Source: Lineus longissimus | Taxonomy: Eukaryota > Nemertea > Pilidiophora > Heteronemertea > Lineidae | Direction of reading: 5' to 3' | DNA length: 64,000 bases | Assembly: GCF_910592395.1 (NCBI RefSeq) | Contig: NC_088312.1 | Location: 17,121,292-17,185,291 of the forward strand | In this document: positions 22,336-33,986 of the stretch, one piece after another | Layout: each line of letters starts with the position of its first letter | Position numbering within the stretch: the stretch's first letter is position 1 | Program-made: the position numbers and the translations under genes | Notes under the pieces: model-generated | What the model was told of the DNA's origin: nothing | The model's input: the letters and a program-made list of their open reading frames with translations, nothing else | The model's database searches: none

Positions 22336-23240
22336 TTTGCTCACCGCAGGGGAGTCTATACAATACTGCGGTGTCCGTCGTCCGTATCCTGTTTCTAAAA
22401 CAGTTGCACGTTTTTTAATCGATAGGACTGTGAACTTGAGACTTTGTACACGGGGGCCCCCACAGGTCAGGTCACCTCTGACACTGAATTTCTGCCCAAT
22501 CTGATTCTTGATTTGGCCATCAGGGGCCCAAAAGTGGAAACCTAAAAAGTGTGATATCTCCTTTGAAGTGACTTGTTTTCGATAAAATTTCTATGGTAGG
22601 TTTTTTGAGCAAGGATACATCACTTATCATACAGGTTTTTTGATTTGACCTAATATTTAAGGTCACCGAGGTAAAATGGAGTGAATTGGCCGCTTGAGTG
22701 TAACTATGGCACGGCACGTTCTTAACCGCTAGGGTTATGAACTTGAAATTTAGTACTGATGACTCCCTTGGTCATACCAGCACATTAGTACCCATGTCAC
22801 CATACTTAAAAGTGATACGGATAAGCAATACGGGGATGAAAGTTGAACTTGTCGGATCTGTTTAGTACCTAGAGCATCTCCTTGTACACTACATTTGTAA
22901 TGGGTTTTTTGGCTCACCATAGGGGAGTCTATATAATACCGCGGTGCCCGTGTCCGTCGTTGTTGTATCCTGTGGCATGTTTCTTAACCGCTAGGGATAT
23001 GGACTTAAAACTTTGTACGCATTACCCCCCAGGTCACATGACCTCTAACACTGAATTTCAGTCCGGTCTGGTTCTTGACTTGGCCACCAGGGGGCAAAAC
23101 TGATAACATAAAAAGTGTGATATCTCGCTTATCAGTGATTTGTTTATGATAAAATTTCTATGATAGGTACTCCCAGCAAGGATACATCAAATATCATACC
23201 GGTTTTTGATTTGACTTACTTTTCAGGGTCACAGAGGTCA
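22336..23240 (+). mobile_element. Two head-to-tail family A copies
   Basis: Starts are visible at about 22338 (TTTGCTCACCGCAGGGGAG) and 22909 (TTTTTTGGCTCACCATAGGG). The first abuts the 3' terminus of the copy ending at 22334, a head-to-tail arrangement often seen for Helitrons. The second is broken at 23240 inside CACAGAGGTCA by piggyBac 2. Confidence 0.8.
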
Positions 23241-25585
23241 CGCTTCAAATTTCACGTCAGATCGGAGAATCCCGACGAGCAGTGAATTTCTAAGGGCAAC
23301 CACGCAAATGACGTCATCCTGGGGCATACTTTTTCTATTCATAGTGAGTTGATCCGCCTTGATTTGGAGTGAGAAATTTGCTGATTTTGTTGCCGGATTT
23401 TCTTTGTTTTGATGATCAGCTGATAATGGCTTCATTCAAGACAGTGAATGAGGTGATTGATGAGCTAATGGCCAATAGTGATGCTGGAGATAGTGACTTT
23501 GAAGCTTAAAGTGATGGGTTTGATGATGGGAATTCGGACAGTGATAATGACGATGATAGGCCTAATGTAAAATGTACATGATGTACAGGTGTCCCTCCAA
23601 GTCCACAAACTGACCATGAGATGGACAACAGTACAAGCAAGGGGCTGTGGTTGTGGTCGTGATCGTGGTGGCGGCCGTGGTGTGCCTGCTGTTGGTCGAG
23701 GTAGAGGTCAACAGAATGCTGCTGGACCTGTATGGAATGATGATGATAGAAGACACCCCAATTAGTTACCTCCGTTCTAGTGTCAGACACGAGGCACACC
23801 GAAAGTACATATGGCCAATTTCAAACCTGTGGACTTTCTGTTGGAGACGTTTCCTCCGGCAATGATGTAGATGGTTGTGGTTGAAACTAACTGGTACTAT
23901 CACCAATGGATGGCAGCTGATAGGAATGTGAATTAGGGGGTTAGGAGAAAGTGGACAGATGTCACACTTGAGGAAATGAAAGCATTCCTTTCTGCCATTG
24001 CTGTGACGTGTACCATGAGCCGACCAACCTTTCGCATTTACTGGTCCACGGACTGGCTGATCGAAATCCCAGGGTTTAGATCTGTCATGAGTTGTGACCG
24101 TTTCTTTGTCGTATTATGATTCTTGCACTTGGTGGACAACGAATGAGCAGTACCAAGGGACCATCCAGATTTCGATAGGTGCTTCAAAGTTATGTCACTA
24201 ATTGATGGGCTTGTTGCAGCATGGCAGGATGCGTTTCATCTTGAAAAATGTGTGTCAGTCGATGAATGTATGATAGCTTTCAAGGGTAAGGTTTCAATGA
24301 AACAATACATGCCCAAGAAACCCAGCAAATGGGGACTAAAAGCCTGGGTGTTAGCTGGTTTAAAAACTGGTTTTGTGTTCAACTGGAAGCTGTACTCTGG
24401 CAAAGAAAATGATCAAGTAGAATGTAACTTGGGGATGAGAGTGGTTATGCAACTTTCTCAGATTCTACCAGGGGGTAACGAATTATATTGCGACAATTTT
24501 TTTACAAGTTTTGAACTTGTAGCAGCACTGGAGGCAGAGGGTATTGGATGCTGTGGTACTGTCAGGAGTAATCGAACAAGTAATCCACCAGAGATTCGCA
24601 CTTTCACTGCAAACAGGGGGCCAGTGCTCTTCATGGGATTTCACCAATATTCAAACGAAGTGGTAATGTGCTTGCCATTGGATGGTATGACAAGCGTCCT
24701 GTTACACTACTCTCTTCCATTCATCATTCTGATATGATGAATAAACATATTCGCGATAGGGTTGCTGCAGATGGCTTCAGAGAATACCAGAAACCATATG
24801 CCATCGACCAATATAACGAATATATATGGGCGGCGTAGACAAATCGGACCAACTCAACTCGTATTGTGCATTTGATCACATGTCACTCAAATGGTGGAAG
24901 AAGGTGTTCTTTCATCTGTTTGTTACATCACTGAGTAATGCATATGTAATGTACAAGTCAGTGGTCCCGACAGCAGAGCAAATCCCTGGGTATGAGTTCA
25001 GGTTGAGTGTGGCCAAGGGACTGTTGAAGGCCTACAAACGGAGAGACCCTTAGCCGGGAAGACGCATCAGCAACCCCTCACCAGCTAGGCTAGTTGGCCG
25101 CCACTTTATTGAGCGTCATAATGAGGGCAAGCCAGTCTGTGTAGTGTGTGTTGCAAAAAGGTTGGAGGCAGGTATGTTCGTCAGCACCAGACCACCTATT
25201 GGTGTGAGAACTTTGTCCCACAAGTACTGCTGTGTATTACACCATCGTGTTCTGAAATCTACCACACCATCCGGGATTACAAAGCACACTATCAGCAACA
25301 TTATGCATAAGAACTGGAATAGATGACACAGGACATTTTAGATGGTAAGAGTTTATTCATGCAGGTTTACAGTATTTTAGGAAGGAACATTCAATCTATT
25401 CTCAACCTAAACCAATGGAGAAATTGACATTTGCATCAATTTGCGCTTTTGGGGTGGGCTTTTCCTACCCCCCAATAGTTTTGGCTGGTAGCCTACCCCC
25501 AAAAGCTATACAAATTCTGAAAGCTTATTCAATTCCCAACAGGGAAGGGGTATATGACCAAAATTGGAATTCAGTAACCAAAGAG
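23241..25585 (+). mobile_element. piggyBac transposon 2 (degraded ends)
   Basis: It lies between family A sequence ending CACAGAGGTCA and family A sequence resuming with CCACTGAAGCTATGAAC. The right junction reads ATAACC where the intact monomer has TTAACC, which suggests a mutated TTAA duplication. The left junction is not at TTAA, so the left end has probably been deleted or rearranged. It contains a transposase pseudogene that keeps all three catalytic aspartates. Confidence 0.75.
23426..25326 (+). pseudogene. piggyBac transposase 2, frameshifted, all three Asp present
   Basis: The N-terminus starts at ATG 23426 (MASFKTVNEVIDELM) and runs into a TAA after an acidic stretch. Further pieces are WTDVTLEEMKAFL, STDWLIEIPGF, then SVDECMIAFKGK (first Asp), QYMPKKPSKWGLK, LYCDNFFTS (second Asp), GCCGTVRSNR, YDKRPVTLLSSIH, and after a further shift YMGGVDKSDQLN (third Asp), KWWKKVFFHLF, and a C-terminal RLVGRHF segment with CVVC. 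At least five stops or shifts are visible. The DDD triad is intact in pieces, unlike piggyBac 1, and the sequence is clearly a different lineage. Confidence 0.88.
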
Positions 25586-25589
25586 ATAA

Positions 25590-25912
25590 CCACTGAAGCT
25601 ATGAACTTAAAATTTGGTACACATTAGTCCCCAAATCAGATAACCTGTGACACCGAATTTCGGTCTGAACTGATTCTCAACTTGGCCGCCAGGAGGCCAG
25701 GACTAAAAAGAGGTAAAAAGTGCTATATCTTGCTTATCAGAGACTTGTTTTCGATATTATTATGGTAGGAACCTCCAGCAACGATACATCACATGTCATA
25801 CCGACTTTGGTTCGACCTATATACTATACATGTACAATGCTTCTTAACCAGGATGAATTCCAAAGCACCAAATATCTATACGGTGAGCACAATGGCCCCT
25901 GGCTGTTTCATT
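25590..25912 (+). mobile_element. Family A 3' part, 3' end intact
   Basis: It continues the monomer broken by piggyBac 2 (CTATGAACTTAAAATTTGG), and ends GGTGAGCACAATGGCCCCTG then GCTGTTTCATT. Confidence 0.8.
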
Positions 25913-26232
25913 CCTTGTATATTGCTTATATATATATTTTTTTTAATTTTGCTGGCGGCCACCTTGGTAATCATATTTTAACTAAATAGATGTTGTATCT
26001 AATAAATCTCAAATATATCACCTGGGTTTTCAATTTGAACTACTCTTCATGATCATAGGGCTCAAGCTCTTAAATTTCACTAATAAGTAGCATGTTTTGT
26101 CACTATTTGTCCAAGAGTCTTTTTTCTATGTTATATATGCGTGATATGGGCATATCAGTATGTTAAGAAAATTGAGGTTGAAAGAGACCTACCAAGTACT
26201 TTCCATGTTTTGTACATTGTACCTATGTATTT

Positions 26233-26264
26233 CAGCTGAGCGCCAGGTCCTTGGGCCTCTTGTT
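26233..26264 (+). mobile_element. Family B Helentron-like 3' terminus
   Basis: CAGCTGAGCGCCAGGTCCTT then GGGCCTCTTGTT. No 5' hairpin was found upstream, so the copy is 5'-truncated or fragmented. Confidence 0.65.
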
Positions 26265-26364
26265 ACTTATGCTGTGGTTTTTGAGTTTGAGAAAGACAGC
26301 TTGGTCATTAAATTTGTTCATTCAGTTCATGCCTAAAAATTATAGGACAGACTTTTTTTTCCAG

Positions 26365-26458
26365 AAAATTTCGAAGCTAAAGAGTACTCTACACATGCTT
26401 GATGGTGACAGGAAACCAAAAAATAAACACACCTTTTTCGTAAATTCCAAAAAAGAAG
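26365..26458 (+). CDS. UTP11: UTP11 exon B
   Basis: It follows TTTTTTTTCCAG and ends before GTAAGA. The translation is KISKLKSTLHMLDG, DRKPKNKHTFFVNSKKE plus one base. This matches the conserved UTP11 motif in which K-I-x-x-L-K-x-x-L-H-x-L-D is followed by N-K-H-x-x-F. Its 94 nt give a phase-1 exit that fits exon C exactly (split codon G|TG, Val). The exon continues the helical, basic part of the protein. The following intron is about 26.3 kb. Confidence 0.9.
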
Positions 26459-26479
26459 GTAAGAAGATAGAATTTGTGT

Positions 26480-27632
26480 TTAAAATAATAGTCTTTGCAT
26501 TCAGAAACTCACACATACTTTTCAAGTTCACAGAGATCATATAATAGACAGGATTAGCAGACGCCCGACTCCGACTCCGAGTACGAGGTGATTCCCTTTT
26601 TGCGCTTTACGTCATCAACAGTGCGGGGGTTTCCCAAGTGGTCACTCGTACTCGCTCGTAAACTCCGAGTTGGACGTCCTCTATTCGTAAGTGCGCTCCC
26701 AGTGCAAATTTCTCTGTTATCATCGTAGATTCGGAGTATTTCCTGATCGTTTTTAAATGTAAATGCTTTCAAGGATATGTCAATGCCCAGCAATGTAGTT
26801 CTGGTGGAAAAAGGGTGCTCTGTATGGGCATCTTTGTTGGGTGGCATTCTCGTGATTTTTTTGCACATCGATGCGCATGCGATGCGTGTAGATCATGTGA
26901 ACATGACATGCATCATGTGCATGGTAGTAGTTATCAATGGTTATTACAAGTGAGGAAGCATGCAATTGCCCTTGGGTTATTTTTTGCTCCCAAGTCCAAG
27001 ATGTAGGCCTAGTAAAATCTGCCATTTCTCTATAACTGGTTTAATTCACGATCAAAGGAAAATCACTGCCGATCAGCTGATTGTTTCCGTCGTCTGCTAT
27101 GTTTACGTTTCGCACCGCCATCTAACGTAAAACACCTGGAACTGAGATCAACTCTGACCGGGAGTCGTGACGTTGCTAATCGATCAAACTGAACATTCGC
27201 GCGCGGATCCGACTCTGACTCGTACTCGTACTCGGAGTCGGAGTCAGGCGGCTGCTAATCCTGGCTAATATAAAATGCCCCAATATTTGTTCATACTGGA
27301 ATTTTCATTGTTGTGTTTTATGATGGTCTTAGTGCCATTGTGTTAAAAAATAATGGTCTTTGCATTTTGAAACTCCCACATACTTTTCATGTTCACTGAG
27401 ATCATATAACATAAAATGCCCCAATAATTATTCATGCTGGAATTTTCATTGTTGGTTTTATGATGGCCATAGTGCCATTGTGCTAAAAAATAATAGTCTT
27501 TGCATTTTGAAACTCCCACATACTTTTCAAGGTCACAGAGATCATATAATATAAAATGCCCTAATAATTGTTCATAATGGAATTTTCATCGTTGAGTTTA
27601 ATGATGGTCTTAGTGCCATTGTGTACCTCGGC
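26480..27632. repeat. ~138-bp tandem repeat, three copies, split by a MITE
   Basis: The unit contains AATAGTCTTTGCATTTTGAA, CTCCCACATACTTTTCA, CAGAGATCATATAAT, ATAAAATGCCC and TAGTGCCATTGTG. Copies start at about 26480, 27345 and 27485. The first is interrupted by the element at 26547-27265. It begins just after UTP11 exon B. Confidence 0.85.
26547..27265. mobile_element. MITE with ~40-bp inverted ends and TAATA duplication
   Basis: Left end GACAGGATTAGCAGACGCC, right end read inward GCCAGGATTAGCAGCCGCC, both continuing into GACTCCGACTCCGAGTACGA. TAATA flanks it (26542-26546 and 27266-27270), as deduced from the intact neighbouring tandem copies. The 719-bp interior has no transposase. The superfamily is not settled. 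Confidence 0.8.
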
Positions 27633-27794
27633 ACTTTTGCTTCAGCCATATACGTAGGTCTCGTTTTCACACAAACCGGTTTCTGCTACATATCTTGAAT
27701 GTGCGCATAGTTCACTGTCTTCCACTTTACGATGCTATTTTTGATTTTGTAATCTTGTTTGGATGATTTGTATGTTCCTTCACCTCAAAGGATG
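27633..27794. other. No gene seen
   Basis: A short spacer between the tandem array and the 8.26-kb inverted-repeat unit. Confidence 0.4.
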
Positions 27795-28261
27795 TAAGGG
27801 GCCGTCTCCAAATTGATTTTGTTTCAAGCGTTTATTCTAAACCGAAATTCATCCGTTTATCTGCCGTTTATCAACCGTTTGAAAAGCGTTTGAAAACAAA
27901 CGCACACCCCAGACGAAAATTTCGAAACGCTCCCAAACGAACACGCCCGATCAGAACGCTTGCCAAACGATTTCCAAACAATCGCACTACACGGATCTCA
28001 AACGCACGTCAAACAATTGTCAAACGCACTTCGTTTCAAACGAAACGATTGTCGAACGCACTTCGTTTCAAACGAACTGGAAACGTACTTCGTTTCAAAC
28101 GAACGGAAAACGCACTATCAAACGACTTGAAACGTCCTTCGTTTCAAACGAAATGTGCACGAAATGCACATGCGATGCTTTTGTTTCATTCTTTCATTGA
28201 TTATCTTGAAAGACGGACGTGTATTTCGCCCATTTATCTTTGTTATTTTCGATCTTTATCG

Positions 28262-29454
28262 GTAAGTCTAATTGAGATTCAACAGTTGAATCTAGAGAAA
28301 TTTGCTTCCAATTGCTACCGTATCACTGTTTTTAGTACTCGGCCTATAAATGCGCTTTTATAGGCCTATCTTTTCACAGTCCTGCGACATCAGGGCCGAT
28401 CGCATGTGTTGAATATCAATCCTAAATTCTCATTTCAAGTAGTTAGGCTTGTATCAAGTAGTCCTAGGTCTATGACTAGAATTAAATTAGTACCGATTCG
28501 CGCACATCGATCTTGCGGTCGGCCCAGACATGACATGTATGTATAGACAGAATCATGCCTGCCTCCAAGACTTGCCGTTGTGTAACTGCACATGTAGGCT
28601 ATACTGGTAGTCACTATAGCCTATCCTAGCCATTCCCTATATTGGTACTCTTGGCTCTCCCATTTGAATGAGTCCTGCCAATACCACGCTGTAAAAAAAA
28701 TATAATAAACATCGTCAGCGCGGTGGCCGTATTGCCTTGGTATATGACTATTAAAGTTTCGAACTTACCCACTCTTTATTACCAACCTAATGACCCAGAA
28801 GTATTAAGGTAGCAGGAAGGGATTGGCGTTTGTGGTTTCTGAGTCTGAGGGGGTTGGTGTCTGTTGACTGTGCTTTAAGAAAGACTAGGCATTGCGCCAG
28901 TCTCTCTTAAAGCACAGTCAACAGGCATTTGGTCTCAGTATTTGGGTGAGTACAGAATCAAGCCAGCTCAGAGAGCAATGATTGAACGATGTTGTTGACA
29001 AATCCAAGGATACTGCATCAGTCACGACCAACTTCTCATTAGAAAGCGTCACCACCAGCATATTCAATGTTCAGTTCCAACCTGTACCAGTCCAAAGCAC
29101 GCCTGTCATGGTCAGCAGTGGTCAGCTTAGCACGATATGGAACATTCTTCTGAAACTCAAGCGAGGGAAGTCTGCTCATTAGCATATCTCGCAAACTGCT
29201 CCTTCTGGTCAAACATCGTAGTGAAATCGTAATGGAAATGTCTGGCTTTGTGCCAGACTAATAAGTGAAGAACTAATAGGTAAAGAACTTCTACTTGCGC
29301 GAGACTGCTGTGATGAAATTATCATTGCAGAGACTCCGGTGACGTACACATATATTTTTTACAATCAAAAATGCCCTCAAAAGACGACATGGAATGATTA
29401 TTTTATTGATATTACCTACTATATACCTTCCAATTATCACTTTATACAAATAGA
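28262..29454. other. Intron of kinase-like gene; no other gene seen
   Basis: It follows a candidate donor (CTTTATCG|GTAAGTC at 28262), which could end a 5' untranslated exon inside the left subterminal region. Apart from the hairpin near 28861-28924 nothing is recognised. Confidence 0.4.
28865..28924. ncRNA. Near-perfect hairpin, 26-bp arms (possible small-RNA precursor)
   Basis: Arm 1 at 28861-28886 (CTGTTGACTGTGCTTTAAGA...) and arm 2 at 28899-28924 pair over 26 bp with one mismatch around a 12-nt loop (AGGCATTGCGCC). The size is in the range of animal microRNA precursors, but a tiny inverted-repeat element is just as possible. No expression evidence exists here. Confidence 0.35.
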
Positions 29455-29625
29455 TCGGCGTTAGGTCGCATGCTTTTCTTTCCTTGTGACACTATAAAGC
29501 AAAATAGTTGCAACCCTGTAAATGCGCTATAAGTCCAATAATAAGTGACGGTGACCAGTTATTAATGTTTCGCCAGCTTCGCTTTTTTGCCGCTATGCGG
29601 TGCTTTGGGCCCTTGCGTCTAGGCC
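29455..29625 (-). repeat. Dispersed repeat R3, copy 1
   Basis: The inverted counterpart of 63095-63290. Shared text includes TTCGCCAGCTTCGCT, TGCCGCTA, CCCTTGCGTC, and TTTCTTTCCT...TGTGAC on the other side. Its hairpin GCCGC-TAGCGGC is clearer in copy 2. Confidence 0.7.
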
Positions 29626-29870
29626 TACTTTATGATGTTAACAGACTGAAGTAGAGTTTAGTAGAGTAACTACATGCGTAGCAATGTTAGAATTTTAATC
29701 CAACCGACAACAACAAGAGAAATTTTTTGAGGGCGTTGTGATACTGGGTGATACCGATACCCCCAGATTATTTTTGGTTGACTGTATTCTCCCCGGTATT
29801 CTCCAATGCATTTAAGATTTACACGATCGTACATGTATTTAAACCCCATCTCCACCACCAATTATTTCAG

Positions 29871-31683
29871 GTTTGTGTTAAGCATGATGGATCCCGGTGA
29901 TGTCAATGACATAGGCCTACCAGGTGCAGAAAAAGGTAGGTTTGATTTTATAATGTAATGCTTATTGCTATACTAAAATGCTCTCTTCGAACTTTGATAT
30001 ACCAACCATCTACCGTACTGTATTTATACTTGGTTTCATAAATTGTGTTCACACTTCCTTCTGCCACCAATGAAGATGCCTACCAGAAATTCAAGCTGTT
30101 TTCATGTTTTCATTATCAAATCAAGAGAAGGCTATGTTTAGAATAATGAAATTAACGTGCACATTTATCTGGTCAGCTTCGTGAGGTCTTAAGGCTTCTG
30201 TAGGCTTCTGGTAGTCCATGGATATTTCATAACTCTGAATGCTAATTTTTAGACAGATTGAAAATATTATTAATACTGGTATTTGTTCTTTGTTTTTAAT
30301 ATTTTGGCACAAAGTCTGCGTCAAATCATCTATATTGGCATATAAAATAGAATTATAATCAATACCGGTACAACACTGTCTCACTCTCAGTCTTGTCAGC
30401 CCGCCCCTTGATTGATAGGCACGCATGTTCCTCTGTCAGTGTCACTTAAAGGGAAACTGATCTGCCTCTTTCTAAACAAGCTGCTTCAATTTAACAATTA
30501 TATTTAGAATAACGAAATGAATTTGCACATTTATCTGGTCAGCTTCGTGAGGTCTTAAGGCTTCTGTAGGCTTCTGGTTGGGCATTGATATTTCATAATT
30601 CTGAATGCTCTTTTTTTTTAAATATATTAAAAAATGTATTAACTGGAACGAAAGGCTGGATTGTAGCATGCACACACCCATTTACACTTTGATATTTTGG
30701 TTGACTATGTCAGTATATTATCCTTTGTTTCAATATTTTGACACAAAGTCTGCGTCAAATCATCGATATTAGCATAAAAATAGAATTATAATCAATACCG
30801 GTACAACACTATTCTCAGTCTTGTCAACCCGCCCCTTGATTGATAGGCACGCATGGGCCTCTGTCAGTGTTACTTAAAGGGAAACTGAGCTGCCACTTTC
30901 TAAACAAGCTGCTCAATTTAACAATTCTATTTAGAATAATGAAATGAATTAGCACATTTATCTGGTCAGCTTCGTGAGGTCTTAAGGCTTCTGTAGGCTT
31001 CTGGTAGTGCATTGATATTTCATAATTCTGAATGTTTTTTTTAGATATATTAAAAAATGTATTAATTGGAACTTCTATGTGGGCGGAAACCGCTTCGTTT
31101 TCCTCTGCGTTCAACGCTGGTTTTGGTGTGTAGTGGCCTTAAGATGTACTCCGACACCTTTGTACTTTTTTTTTAGATGATGGAATTTGGAATGATAAAG
31201 TGGTTCCGAGTATTACATCAAAACATGCTAGAAATAAGAAAAACCGGCAAAACTGTGGGAAGCGTCAGAGAATGGTTGAAGAGGAAAATGTTCACCTAAA
31301 GAAGAAAATTGTCATCAAGGATAGGGAACTAACAAAGTTTAAGAATGTTACAAGTGTCTTTAAGAAGCCCTTCAAGTCGAATATCTCCTCTAGCTTTCGT
31401 TTAACCTAAATTTAGAGCTCTTTGTGCATCAGTTACTCAGAAATCTGACACCCTTCATGAAATAAGTCGTTGTAAAGCTAAAACCACGATCAAAGAAAAC
31501 TTACAGAAGTTGCCATTAACATTAAGTCCCTTGTCCATTCATGCAGGAAGCAGCCCAAAACGTTGGTCAGGTTCCTATGGAGAGGTGTATGTTGCAAGCT
31601 TTTCTCTGCTAGCTCAACATAATTTAGTTGCTGTGAAGGAGGCCAAAGATGTGTTTGTGGTGATTATGATGGTTGTTATTTGA
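29871..31683 (+). pseudogene. Protein-kinase-like gene in the 8.26-kb unit (N-lobe only)
   Basis: Exon 29871-29935 follows TTATTTCAG. It holds MMDPGDVNDIGLPGAEK and ends phase 1 at GTAGGT. Exon from 31177, after a T-run and TTAG, continues in frame (DDGIWNDKVVPSITSKHARN) with a Lys/Arg-rich, probably coiled-coil segment. A frameshift near 31400 follows, then PLSIHAGSSPK, then GSYGEVYVASFS and LVAVKEAKD. The last two are the glycine loop and the ATP-binding Lys of a protein kinase. A TGA at 31681-31683 ends it before any catalytic loop (HRD/DFG). AATAAA stands at 31778-31783. It is truncated or broken and cannot be a working kinase as it stands; whether its basic N-terminus once bound DNA is unknown. 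Confidence 0.6.
30125..31080. repeat. Three tandem repeats of ~370-430 bp in the kinase-like gene intron
   Basis: GGTCAGCTTCGTGAGGTCTT and GGCTTCTGTAGGCTTCTGG occur at about 30170, 30540 and 30965. Two copies also share CAATACCGGTACAACAC and TTGATTGATAGGCACGCATG. The third copy is short, ending near 31080. Confidence 0.85.
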
Positions 31684-31777
31684 ATTGTAGACCTTCAATC
31701 TTTTTGTAATGGTGAAGAGTCTTTATATATTGTAAGATTTGAGGGTTTTAATTGTGAATTGATCAGTGGTGAATCGT

Positions 31778-31783
31778 AATAAA
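31778..31783 (+). terminator. Polyadenylation signal AATAAA
   Basis: AATAAA lies 95 bases after the stop of the kinase-like frame and fits as its cleavage signal. Confidence 0.5.
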
Positions 31784-32504
31784 TCTGATAATATTGTCAA
31801 TTTTGTGTTGGTTAGTATGTTTATTAGCTCAGCTGACAAGCTGAGCTATTCATATGAGTAAATGGTAGAATGAATGTTCGTCTGTCTGTCTGTCTGTCTG
31901 TCCGTTAAACAGGCATGTTTCAAAACTATGGCGGATAGGCGATAGATTTTCCCTCTGAGGCGTTGAGACCCTTCAGGACTCCTGAATAGACCAAATGTGG
32001 GTCCGGCAAGATGAGCGGTTTGGCCACTAGGTGGCACCAAGCGAAATGTTCCAAAAACTTTTCCAGCAGCTGATTTCTCCTAATTCTTTAAGTTGGGGAT
32101 CATGAATCAAATCTAATCTTATAGAGCAAAGCTTTCTCTTTCATTATCAATAGGCGTGGTTCATGAATTTCTCACCAGGTGGTGTTACTGGCACAATTTA
32201 GTGAGCACCCCCCAAGAAGAGCATTTTAAATTTCGCGCGAGTTATCCCACGTGCAGCGAACGTCACGTCTCGAAGTCTGCGCAGTTCAGACGTAAGGAGA
32301 CCATGCTATGGAATAGATCGCGTTCTGTCAATTCGGAGGTAAGTTCTCATTAAATGCACAATTTCATAGGCGATAATATTTGGCTGCTTGTGTTATTGCA
32401 TGTTGATGACATTAGGGAAGGCTTGGATTGTTTAATTGGATGTGATTAATTTGAAATAATTCGTCGACGATCGTTGAAAAACGATCTGCGAAATGCAGCT
32501 TGGT

Positions 32505-32990
32505 CTGAGAAACGATGTCAAAGTCCGGCTTTAAATCATGGATTACTCAACAAATAACTCTTGTCACATAGCAGAACTAATGTGAATAAACAAGACAATA
32601 ATAAACATCGTTCTGATATCATCGGGTAAGGTTGCCAATGTACATAAACAGTGTAATTGAGGATCGACTCCGGCGATTTGAAATGTCAACAATCAATAAA
32701 TGCGATAGCTGATACACACTGACACATGCACACTGTACATAGCACAATGCTTCAAACGGGGCCGATTCATCACTCTTATCACAATGTATTCTCAATGAAC
32801 TTCCTTGATCATTCGGCCCTAGCGCCTTATCAGTTGTTGTTGGCCTTGTATTTGATATAAAACTTGGCTAGCTTAGCTATCTATCAAAATTAAAATGTTA
32901 TCTCCTCATCATGTTTTGCAGGAATGATCTGCACTACACTACTGGCATACTGCAGCTGCATTTGAACATATTTGGTGACCACATCACAGA
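32505..32990. repeat. Dispersed repeat R1, copy 2 (uninterrupted)
   Basis: It aligns to 285-645 plus 6636-6760. Uninterrupted at 32850-32860 (TTGGCCTTGTATTTGATATAA-like), it shows the pre-insertion state of the site into which the family A block inserted in copy 1. Confidence 0.7.
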
Positions 32991-33256
32991 TGACCAAGAC
33001 TAGAGAGAGGATCGAGCTATGACTTTGCACATCCCATCGACTTCGGTGTTCACCAGTGCAATCATCAGAAGAGCCAGTCTATTTTAGTATTCAAGTATTT
33101 CATTCTGTAATACTTACCTCAAAATTGACTAAATAAAGAAAACCGCATGTGGCAGTTGGGTAAAAAAATCAAGTCTATCTGTTTAAAGTTTTTACTTGCT
33201 ATCAACATTTCAATGGTGGCATTCTGCTAAGGTTTGTAAGAGTTTCACTTGACTTA

Positions 33257-33986
33257 AGCAGGGTGTACACTAGTAAAATATTAGCAACATTTTACCAACA
33301 TTTTTACAACAATTTTGCAACAAGCCCTTCAAGGCCCTGTGTACACTAGCAACAAAATTGCAACAAATTAGCAACATTTTTACAACATGTTGGTAAATTG
33401 TTGCAAACTTTTTAGTGGGAACAAAGGGAAATAGGTATTTTGGAGGGAAAATGGATGATTCCAAGGAGAGAAGATGTGTTTTGAGTGCTTCTGCAGCAAT
33501 TTTAGCTGTCATTGTTGAGAGACGGAAGAGGCGGCGAAATAACCAAAGAGAATATGGACCAGGCCCTGGATCAAAATGAGGGTGGATCATGGGGCATACC
33601 ACTGCCTGTTAAAGGAGTTGCGGCTGACTGACAAGCCGTCATACAAAAACTTCCTACGAATGGATGAAACTTCTAGAAAAGGTTTCATCACCCTACGAAG
33701 CAAGACACTCACTTGAGAGTTGCTATACCTGCTTCTTGTTCAAGTCACATGACCTCAGGTAGATCACATGACGCAAATCCTATTTCTGATTGGCTGAAGA
33801 GTTTGCAACATTTTTACAACGTGCAACAAAGAATTGCATTGCATTTAATTTGCAACAATTTTACAACAATTTTACAACATGTTGTAAATGTAAGACGCGT
33901 TTTGCTCTGTACACACTACGCAACATTTGTTGCAACTGGAAATGTTGTAAAAATGTTGCTAATATTTTACTAGTGTACACAGGCCT
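33257..33986 (+). mobile_element. Harbinger deletion derivative with TTA duplication
   Basis: TTA stands at 33254-33256 and 33987-33989. Ends share GTGTACACTAGTAAAATATT in inverted orientation, continuing into AGCAACATTTT. The interior encodes a broken N-terminal piece of a Harbinger transposase. Long subterminal regions are rich in CAACA/TGTTG. It is nested in Helentron element 2. Confidence 0.85.
33451..33765 (+). pseudogene. Harbinger transposase N-terminal fragment
   Basis: Three frames each hold a family-like piece in order: MDDSKERRCVLSASAA with ERRKRRRNN (33451 on), then GAYHCLLKELRLTDKPSYKN and FLRMDETS (from about 33595), then KQDTHLRVAIPAS (about 33700). These correspond to the region before the DDE core in PIF/Harbinger transposases. 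The DDE core itself is absent, so the element needs a transposase from elsewhere. Confidence 0.75.

Noticed and set aside
27890-28363. A 157-residue basic frame in the left end of the 8.26-kb unit
   Set aside because: It is low-complexity translation of CAAACG words in the subterminal region and crosses a likely splice donor.
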